From Trochalopteron elliotii (lineage: Eukaryota > Chordata > Aves > Passeriformes > Leiothrichidae), in NCBI GenBank assembly GCA_024734555.1, contig JANPWX010000204.1, positions 1,776,329 to 1,840,328 of the forward strand: a DNA stretch of 64,000 nt, given 5' to 3'. The translations under genes and the position numbers were made by a program. Below are positions 12,785-19,463 of this stretch, piece after piece (the first letter of the stretch is position 1; the number at the start of each line of letters is the position of its first letter). Under the pieces are notes generated by a model, which did not search any database, had not been told where the DNA came from, and worked only from the letters and a program-made list of their open reading frames with translations.

Positions 12785-13261
12785 TTTATGTGTGGTCTCC
12801 TGTCCTTCTATCATGTAACACTGTGAGCAGCCTGGGTCTTTCTTCATATAGTCCAAACACACTGTACATTGTAGACCTCAAGGCACAATAAATTTACCTA
12901 TGCTTATGTTGTCACTGGCAGGTTGGGTTAAATTACTTTTGGAGGTTGCATCGTGAGCTGGCAGCTTCTTTAAACCCTGATGGTTTTTTCTAGCCATAGT
13001 TCAAACTGGTCAAATGTGTGCAGCTCTGAAAGTGCTTACCTTTGCACACGAGGGTTGCTCCCTTCGTGTCAACGTCTCTCCACGCTGTCTGGGAAGTAAA
13101 ATGTGTATGGAAATATTTGTATGGTCTGAGATAATGCAGAAGGATCTTGTGAGACTGAGCAAACAATGAAACAGCAGAATAAATTCATGGCTATTTATGT
13201 AAAGTGATATGGGGAAAGTAATCTTAACCTCATATATGAAATAATGGGCTTTGAGCTGACG
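12785..13261. other. Intergenic, nothing recognised
   Basis: AT-rich sequence between two CR1 fragments. The minus-strand frame at 13010-13273 has no recognisable domain. Confidence 0.45.
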
Positions 13262-13735
13262 GTTACCACTCAAGAGAAAGACCCTGGGATTATGTTCTAT
13301 AAAAACAACTCCTTCTTAGCAATCAAAAAAGCAAATGGAAAGTTAGGAAATATTAGGGAAAGAGTAGAGAGAAAACGTTGCTATGCAGCTGTATAAACTT
13401 GTGTTTCTTGAATACTGTCTGAAGTTGTTTCAGAAAGCACAGAGTAGAAATGGCAAAAGTTCAGAGGCGGGTGACAGAGGTGACCAAAGGTATGAAATGG
13501 CTCCTAGGAGGTAAAAAGGCTGAGCAGAGTTGATTCTGCAGCCTGGAAAAGAGGTGAATAGAAGGGTGTTATGGCCAAGGTCCACCAGATTCATGACTGA
13601 AGCAGGATCTGCATTTTTCCATCTCTTCTACCGAGTATCCTCCAGCACAGCTAATAGGAGCCAGCTTCAAATATAGCGTAAGTAGGAATCTTGATGCACA
13701 AGGAAGATCTATGGAGCCCCTTGTTCAAAGTTATT
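13262..13735 (+). mobile_element. Ancient CR1-type LINE fragment
   Basis: A strongly diverged LINE copy in sense orientation. Blocks such as 'gcaatcaaaaaagcaaatgg', 'ttaggaaatattagggaaag' and 'gcagcctggaaaagaggtg' are those of the old CR1 lineage shared with turtles and crocodiles, and differ from the younger avian copies elsewhere in the window. The protein frame is destroyed. The younger provirus lies 270 bp downstream. Confidence 0.65.
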
Positions 13736-14004
13736 TGGGATCAGACTCAGAAGAGTGGTCTGTTGAGAATAAAGAGAAAAAAAGAGTGAAGAAATCTCCT
13801 GACTGAAAGTCGTGGGAATCTGGGACAACATTCAGGAAAAATAGTGAAAAGGCTTGAATTGTGCTCACTCTTTTGGGGTGAACACATAGAATTAGATCAG
13901 TCCTAGCTCTGACCAAGTGTGGCCTTTTATATGTTTTTTGTTCAGGGTCCTGATCTGTTTGTACTGAAGTTTTGATATCATTATGTATTCACCTTGTGAT
14001 CATT

Positions 14005-14010
14005 ATAAAG
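14005..14010. repeat. Target-site duplication, left copy (ATAAAG)
   Basis: ATAAAG directly precedes the TG of the 5' LTR and is repeated exactly after the 3' LTR. A 6-bp duplication is typical of class II (beta- and alpha-like) retroviral integration. Confidence 0.93.
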
Positions 14011-14153
14011 TGTTGCCCTCAGTTTCTCTTGAAAATGCAAGCGTTTGAAATCTTGCAATGCTGTTCTCACGCAACTTCAAGAAAACAATGTATATTTTTA
14101 GAAATTATCTATTGTTTACATTTTTCTTCTCTGGGAGGAGAAATGTGATGGAC

Positions 14154-14166
14154 GGTGATGTTCACC
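14154..14166. promoter_or_regulatory. LTR inverted repeat GGTGA-TGT-TCACC
   Basis: Two 5-bp arms around a 3-bp spacer. They extend to 9-bp arms with one mismatch (GGACGGTGA and TCACCATCC). The geometry is like a dimeric transcription factor site, but I cannot assign the factor. The same element is at 17523-17535 in the 3' LTR. Confidence 0.55.
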
Positions 14167-14183
14167 ATCCAGGTCGAAGGGGT

Positions 14184-14209
14184 AGATTGGCTACCTGTGT
14201 AGCCAATCT
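14184..14209. promoter_or_regulatory. LTR perfect inverted repeat with paired CCAAT boxes
   Basis: AGATTGGCTAC, a 4-base loop, then GTAGCCAATCT: 11-bp perfect arms, each holding a CCAAT motif, 20-45 bp upstream of the TATA box. It probably belongs to the U3 promoter. The identical element is at 17553-17578. Confidence 0.7.
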
Positions 14210-14228
14210 CTTGACCTTTGTACAAATG

Positions 14229-14236
14229 TATATAAG
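14229..14236 (+). promoter_or_regulatory. TATA box of 5' LTR (TATATAAG)
   Basis: A consensus-like TATA box in U3. Transcription would start about 25-30 bp downstream, close to the position of the polyadenylation hexamer, so R would be very short. Confidence 0.75.
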
Positions 14237-14328
14237 TAATGGAGTCAGATAATAGAGAAGAAGAAAAGCTTTCCCTTGACCTGCTGCGTCTGCCTCGTTC
14301 CTCGGGTCACCCTTGAAACAGACACAAG

Positions 14329-14371
14329 TGGTGACCCCGAACGTGTGTCAAGTAGTGACCTCGAACGTGTG
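14329..14371 (+). promoter_or_regulatory. Primer binding site, tRNA-Trp type, in tandem duplicate
   Basis: Two bases after the 5' LTR comes TGGTGACCCCGAACGTGTG (14329-14347). Its first 12 bases are complementary to the 3' end of tRNA-Trp, the primer used by alpharetroviruses; one extra A follows the match. A second copy, TAGTGACCTCGAACGTGTG, lies at 14353-14371 with two transitions, giving a 24-bp period. Confidence 0.8.
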
Positions 14372-14448
14372 GCATCTGGACCCTGTCTGTGTGTTCATCG
14401 GACGACCCTGCGTGGGAAATACACTCTGTTGTGTGTCTGAGGTAATAA

Positions 14449-16100
14449 GTGGTAAGCGAGATGACCTCTACCCCCGCCTCAAATGAGGGGAATCACCTGC
14501 TTCAGCTCTTTACTGCTGATTACAGCGTGGATTTTTTAAGATTGTTAGGGACCTGGAAGAAGCTGGAAGGAGTGCTGCGCACTTTGCAGCCCCCCAGTTC
14601 TGAGGTCTCAGGGGATGGCTCGAGCCTGAATTTGTCTCCCGGGCTAAGTCCCGAGGGAGATGGTGGAGCCGTTTCTCCTGTTCCCGCTCCGCGAAAGCGG
14701 CGCTGCTGTGCGGAGGCTTTAGCCCCCCAAGGCGCTCTCGGCGGGACCACTGATCCCCAACCTACGCAAACGTAGCAGCGAGGAAAGCACGCTTCATCTC
14801 AGCACTGAGGTGGGCGCGGGGTCCCCACAGCAGACCCCGCCAAAACCCGCACCCCGCAGGTATTTGGATGCGGGAAATCTCGGGGCTTGCAGTGGCCCTG
14901 AGGGGCTGGCGCCGCTGGCCCGTGCGGCCCCCACGCCGCGCCGGAGGAGGCGGCAGCGGCGGGCGGTTGCTTCCACTGTTTCCCCCCCCGGCCCCTTCCC
15001 GGCACTGGAAGCACCAGGGGCGCGTTTGGATCAGGGAGGCGGGGTGGTCACAGTGGACGGCCCTCACTGTGGCGCCTCCACAAGATATTCTGTGGAGGAG
15101 AACGGCACAGCTTCGCGCCGGTCCCAGGTGCCGGGCGGACCGGCCCCGGCCCCCGCTCGGCGGGAACACGCGGCCCCAGGGAGCGAGAGGTTCCCCCCGC
15201 AGCGGGCGGGGAGGTCACCCTCTCCCATCGGAGTCCGCGAGGCCGGGAGTGAGAGACCCGCCTCATAGAGGGCGGGGGGGCCGCTATGCCAGGGCCCAGG
15301 CAGCCAGAGCAACTTCCCCCTCTCCCCCCGCCGCAAAGGGCCAGGGCGGCGCTGCGCGCGCTGCCGTCACCCCGGCAAAGGCGGCTGCTGGCCTCCCAGT
15401 GTTCATTTTTAAGGGAGGGGACAGCACAGCCGATGATAGGCCAGTGTTTGCCCGTGGCAAAGGGTCCCGGATCAATGGGTTCTCTTCAGCTGGCCACAGG
15501 ACGCTCACTCTGTGTCCGAAGACGGTCCGGCCGCGGTTTTGGGACATCCGAGCCAAGGCTGATGCAGTGGGTGGCCGTGGCTCGGCACGGCACCCCCTGC
15601 AGGGCAGGGATGAATTCCCTAGCTCTGCAGTTCCTGCAAGACACGCTCTTGCCCCTGTCCCTGTGAAGTTAAAGGGACAGGATTCGGAGGACGAGGATGC
15701 CTCATCAGGTCATCCCTCACTCTCGAAAATGACCGAGGCCTGTGCATGAATGGGCACCACATGTTCTAAGGTGGTGGCCGTGGCTACTACCCTGCAGCCA
15801 CCCTGGAAGAGCCAGCAGGGTGGGAAACAGGCAAATGCTCAGGCCAGCAAGAAAAAAGGGAAGAAAGTCCAAAAGGGAGCCAATCCTCTGTTTCTCTGTG
15901 GATGGTGTGGAAGGCCAAATCACATGGCCAATGTTTGTAAGGCAACGATTCGTGTGAATGGCCAGCCTGTATCAGGCTCGAGAAATGGGCAGCGAAGCCT
16001 GAAGGGGAAGCATGCTCAGACACGAGTGTCTTCCCAATCTCCAGAGCCGACGGAGGTCTGCTGGGCAAATTCAGTTCCCACTCCCACCCACCCGTCATTG
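14449..16100 (+). pseudogene. gag remnant of the ERV (capsid C-terminus and nucleocapsid)
   Basis: Remnant of the structural polyprotein. In one frame (14868-15746, a TGA at 15747-15749, then on to about 16100) there are three landmarks. A degraded major-homology-like motif Q-G-R-D-E is encoded at about 15600-15614. The capsid C-terminal signature MTEAC follows near 15729. A single CCHC zinc knuckle CGWCGRPNHMANVC is encoded around 15898-15939, flanked by a lysine-rich stretch (KKKGKKVQK). The 5' part, 14449-14775, is in another frame and I could not align it with confidence; LLGTWKKLEGVLRTL may be a matrix remnant. The part from 14600 to 15500 is very GC-rich and shows no matrix or N-terminal capsid domain I recognise. 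Frame breaks and the internal stop make it a pseudogene. Confidence 0.75.
15898..15939 (+). other. CCHC zinc knuckle of ERV nucleocapsid
   Basis: C-x2-C-x4-H-x4-C is intact (CGWCGRPNHMANVC), preceded by a basic region. This is the RNA-packaging module of retroviral Gag. Many relatives have two knuckles; only one is visible here. Confidence 0.88.
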
Positions 16101-16309
16101 TCCCTGAGGGGACCAGAATTGCTCAATTTTTGTTTTTTGAGTTTTCTGTTCACAGGACAAAGAGCCGGTGGCGAGAAGGCAGCTGCTCTGAAGTTACTGG
16201 GCTGCCTCAAGTTCACTGGACTGTTGTTTGGGTCAGAGACTGTCCTGAAACGATTTCTGTCCTGTCTGTCCTTGGAGTGGACATTGCAAGTCTCTCCTTT
16301 GCTGCTTGG

Positions 16310-16560
16310 CAACCTGCAAATGGACTCTCTTTCTCAGACGACTTCGTTGCCCTTTGAGACTTGGTTCGGGAGCTGTTGGACCAGGGTCATCTGGAATCTT
16401 CAACCAGTCCCTGGAATGCTCCTGTTTTCTGCATCGCAGAGAACTCTGGGAAATGGAGACTGTTACAAGACCTCCGAAAGGAATCCTCATTGTGAATCTG
16501 AAAGACTGTTTTCTTGTGACTCTTTTGCATCCTACAGGTATCATTGGCCAATGGAATGTT
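16310..16560 (+). pseudogene. Reverse transcriptase remnant of the ERV
   Basis: Frame 2 gives [20 protein letters not shown] and then [12 protein letters not shown] (to about 16480), the conserved fingers region of retroviral RT, preceded by an in-frame TGA at 16355-16357. The next conserved block, VNLKDCF followed by LLHPTG, is in frame 1 at about 16492-16545, so a deletion and frameshift separate them. The catalytic aspartate of motif A is replaced by asparagine (codon 16495-16497). The segment with the second catalytic motif is missing: the sequence passes straight to connection-domain residues. It is enzymatically dead. Confidence 0.88.
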
Positions 16561-17146
16561 GAATGGTCCGACTCCTTGCACATTTTGGACTGGGTCATTC
16601 TTCCCCATCAGCCGCAAAAGACGGCAAAAGTATTTTGTTTGAGCTCATTGCTCGATTGATAATTAAATGCAGGCAGCAATGCTTGCAGTGATGGGTGCGG
16701 AATTCATACTCTCAGTATTACAGGAGAAATTTGATTGGAGCTTTGCAAGCAGTGTTTCTCTGCAAAATGTTCGGAAAATTTTTAGGGCAGATCGTTTGTC
16801 ATCTGCCCAGCCATGAGCTCTTGCAAGTGGCAAAATTCTTTAAAAATACCCAGAGCCAGTGCAAGGACCCACTGTCTTTACAGATGGTTTGGGAAGGACA
16901 AGTAAGGCCACTATTGCTTGGAAGGATGGTTTTGAGGGGCGAGTTTTGGAAGGTCATGAGGATGGGGCAGCCCAATTGGTTGATTTGAGGGCTGCTGTCA
17001 TGGTATTTCCAAAGTTTTCCCAGGAGCCTTTCAATTTAGTCACGGATTCCGTTTCTGTGGCCGACATGGCACAGCCATTGGGTCATTTAATTTTGAAGAG
17101 AGTCAGCAATGTTTCTTTGTTTCATTTGATGAAGAACCTTTGTTGA
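16561..17146 (+). pseudogene. RT connection and RNase H remnant of the ERV
   Basis: Bases 16561-16659 encode a connection-domain piece with WVILPHQPQKT. From 16859 the frame reads GPTVFTDG, then WKDG, DLRAA and NLVTDS. These are the RNase H core blocks of betaretrovirus-like Pol. The first and third acidic sites (TDG, TDS) are present, while the usual glutamate of the second block is aspartate. The part between 16660 and 16858 has stops in every frame. The frame ends at 17146, and no integrase follows. Confidence 0.85.
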
Positions 17147-17379
17147 GCCACAGAGGCCTGGTTCTTCAAAAACAAAAACGGGGAATGCGGGTTGAAACCC
17201 TGCACATTCAATTGGCAAAGCTTTGCATGCCACCAAACACCTTACTGGTGCTGCAGAATTTTATTAACTCCATCAGGTTGAAAGCAGGAAATCGTGACAG
17301 AAATGAAGGTCAACAGAAATTGAATGATGTTCATTTTCTTTTTTTTGTTTTCTTTTTAATTAATGGAAAAAGAGTGAGA
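17147..17379 (+). other. ERV 3' internal region with polypurine tract
   Basis: About 230 bp with no integrase or envelope sequence that I can identify. It ends in the purine-rich tract GGAAAAAGAGTGAGA (17365-17379), which abuts the 3' LTR and would prime plus-strand synthesis. A T-rich run precedes it at 17337-17359. Confidence 0.7.
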
Positions 17380-17695
17380 TGTTGCCCTCAGTTTCTCTTG
17401 AAAATGCAAGCGTTTGAAATCTTGCAGTGCTGTTCTCACGCAACTTCAAGAAAACAATGTATATTTTTAGAAATTATCTATTGTTTACATTTTTCTTCTC
17501 TGGGAGGAGAAATGTGATGGACGGTGATGTTCACCATCCAGGTCGAAGGGGTAGATTGGCTACCTGTGTAGCCAATCTCTTGACCTTTGTACAAATGTAT
17601 ATAAGTAATGGAGTCAGATAATAAAGAGGAAGAGAAGCTTTCCCTTGACCTGCTGTGTCTGCCTCGCTCCTCGGTTTGTCCCTGAAACGGACACA
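17380..17695 (+). repeat. 3' LTR (316 bp)
   Basis: Same boundaries as the 5' LTR (TG...CA). It has 12 differences from it, 11 of them in the last 75 bases. It carries a TATA box at 17598-17605 and a canonical AATAAA at 17620-17625. Confidence 0.96.
17620..17625 (+). terminator. AATAAA signal in 3' LTR
   Basis: Canonical polyadenylation hexamer 15 bp after the TATA box. The 5' LTR has AATAGA at the equivalent place. Confidence 0.7.
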
Positions 17696-17701
17696 ATAAA
17701 G
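17696..17701. repeat. Target-site duplication, right copy (ATAAAG)
   Basis: Exact match to 14005-14010, directly after the CA end of the 3' LTR. Confidence 0.93.
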
Positions 17702-17869
17702 AAATAAACTTTCACAGTAAAAAAAAGCATGATAAAAGTTCTATAGCTTGAAAATCAGGACTAAGAAATTTAAAAAAATTATCATTAAAAGACTTTCTTT
17801 GTAAACTAGTAAAGAAAGTTTAACGAGAACCAGGGATGGCAGCTGAAGCCAGATTAGACAGACTCAATG

Positions 17870-17963
17870 CAGTTAGGAGCAGTTAGGTAACATGAAATGG
17901 CCTGTGATACACAGAAGGTCAGGCTAGATGATCTAATGTCCCTTCTGGTCTAAATATCTCTGA
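17870..17963 (+). mobile_element. Ancient CR1-type 3' end
   Basis: The text 'ggtcaggctagatgatctaa' followed by 'gtcccttctggtctaaa' is the 3' end of an old amniote CR1 lineage in sense orientation. It could be the tail of the same old copy whose body lies at 13262-13735, now on the other side of the provirus, but the intervening flanks do not look like CR1. Confidence 0.7.
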
Positions 17964-19333
17964 GGATAGTACTCTGGCAGCCACACAAATGTTGAAAGCA
18001 AACTCCAACTCAGTATGTTTTCTGTCAGTCATACTATATCTAGATAGATTTTCATGCCAGCTTTTTAAAAAGTTGTCCTGTTGATTTTATAACTTCATTT
18101 TATTTCTCTGGGTCAGAAGATAATATTGAAATTTTAGGACATCTCAAAGTAATGATAACCTGCTACCATCAGTTTGCATTTATTTGTGTAAATATTTGGT
18201 TTAGTTTCAATTAATGCAATATTTTCATATTTCAGTTCCCTGGTGTTTTGCTTTTAGACTAGTTACTCAGAAAATATGTTTTTTCTACCTCAGTGAAATT
18301 TTGATTTCCAGATTTTTTTTATTTTCACCAGAACCACAAGACTAGTGAGTCACATATGGATTTCCCAATCAATAAAAGAATTGCTCATTCCCAGAAGAAC
18401 AAGGTTAAAAGCTGGAAAGTGATTCTGGCATAGCATGTAATGCCAGAACAGGGGCCAGGTTGGTTTTAAAAGTGGGGGAAAGGAGAAATATATGAGAAAA
18501 CAAACAAACAAACAAAAAAAAATTGTAATCAAATCAGAAACTCTGGTAATTTCCTGGCCTTTTCTGAATAAATACAGGTGGTACCAGAAATTGCTGCAAG
18601 GTTACCGGCTTCAGTCATCCCCCTGTACTCCCTTCCCACAGTGCATCCAGAAATCTATGCCTTCTTCTCTCCTTTGTGTGCTCCATCTCTCTCTCTGAAA
18701 CTAAGGTTTCAAAATAATTTAAATCACATGTAAACAGACCTTCCAGTTTCAAGTTTCCTTTGGAGTAGCCCATTAACTCTAATCACCTCCGATTCATAAT
18801 TTTGGGTGGCATTTACAGATTTCTACAAGTATACACAAAATCCACTGCAGATTTTATTAGCCCTGTCTAATAAAAACACATGCTTGAAATGAAGCTGCTA
18901 TGTTATCTAGCCCATAAACTCTTTTTGTCCACTTAGGAGACAAATTTTTTGTAGAAGTCAGTGAAAGCAAAGATGTTCAGATTGTATCTGACATACAGAT
19001 CAAGATCTGGTGCATCTTAAAAAGCTCATAATCTTATCACAAAGCATGTTAAAGGACAAAGGTTAGCAGCAGCATCCTACTCGTTATACCACATGAATTT
19101 GTTTCCAAAATAATTCTCTGCAATAAATTATTTATGGGCATTAGTCTTTGGTATCAGATTAATACATGCTCTTAATAAGTCAGTGGATTTGATTGAACAA
19201 ACAATCCATTTTCGCTTTTAATGGCCAGGAATCTACCTAAGAACTAATGAATAAAACTTTAACAAAACATGAATATATGTCCACCAACCAATTGATCATA
19301 CTGACTTAAAGCATTCACCAGATTTCTCAGTAC
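17964..19333. other. Intergenic, nothing recognised except an A-rich simple repeat
   Basis: AT-rich DNA with an AAAC-type simple repeat at 18497-18522. I recognise no gene or repeat family in it. Confidence 0.5.
18497..18522. repeat. AAAC simple repeat
   Basis: Short tandem ACAA units running into an A tract, possibly the tail of a decayed retroposon. Confidence 0.8.
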
Positions 19334-19463
19334 TCTAACTTTGCTCATCTGGTTAAAGCATGATGCTAATAACACCAAGGTTGTGGGTTCTAATCACATT
19401 CACTTAAGGGTTGGACTTGGGGATCCTTGTGGGTTCTTTTTAATGCAGAATATTCTGTGATTT
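19334..19463 (+). mobile_element. TguSINE1-like SINE (tRNA-Ile head, CR1 tail)
   Basis: The head reads 'gctcatctggttaaagca', 'gatgctaataacaccaagg' and 'ttgtgggttctaatc', which matches the D arm, anticodon arm (anticodon AAT at 19368-19370) and T arm of tRNA-Ile with several substitutions. It is followed by 'gggttggacttggggatcc', 'ttgtgggttc' and 'cagaatattctgtgatt', the 3' end of a CR1-X-type LINE. This head-tail combination is the structure of TguSINE1, a SINE family described from passerine birds and mobilised by CR1. The B box is mutated, so it is a dead copy and not a functional tRNA gene. Confidence 0.85.

Larger units (their letters stand above)
14011..14326 (+). repeat. 5' LTR (316 bp)
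   Basis: Starts TGTTGCCC and ends GACACA. It contains a TATA box at 14229-14236, a perfect 11-bp inverted repeat with CCAAT boxes at 14184-14209, and AATAGA at 14251-14256 where the 3' LTR has AATAAA. It is the same length as the 3' LTR and about 96 percent identical. Confidence 0.96.
14011..17695 (+). mobile_element. Class II (ERVK-like) endogenous retrovirus, defective
   Basis: A 3,685-bp provirus with LTRs at both ends, a 6-bp target duplication, a tRNA-Trp-type primer binding site, gag and pol remnants and a polypurine tract, all in plus orientation. Order: 5' LTR 14011-14326, primer site 14329, gag remnant to about 16100, RT remnant 16310-16560, connection and RNase H 16561-17146, polypurine tract 17365, 3' LTR 17380-17695. 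Integrase, env and a protease active site are not visible and the RT catalytic core is lost, so it would need proteins from a relative to move. The LTRs differ at 12 of 316 positions. With an assumed avian rate of 2-3 x 10^-9 per site per year this suggests roughly 6-10 million years. Confidence 0.95.

Noticed and set aside
14058..14252. 64-codon frame in both LTRs (14058-14252 and 17427-17621)
   Set aside because: It is identical because the LTRs are copies of each other. It covers U3 promoter elements and has no domain.
14762..15169. Minus-strand frames in the GC-rich block
   Set aside because: GC-rich DNA has few stop codons, so long frames appear on both strands. The gag landmarks are on the plus strand.
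15750..15770. MGTTCSK as a myristoylated Gag start after a 1.4-kb leader
   Set aside because: The residues on both sides of the TGA read as one capsid C-terminal signature and the zinc knuckle follows at the normal distance, so the ATG is more likely an internal methionine after a stop mutation.
19334..19406. Functional tRNA-Ile gene
   Set aside because: The arms carry mutations, the acceptor stem does not pair, and the sequence continues into a CR1 tail, so it is a SINE.
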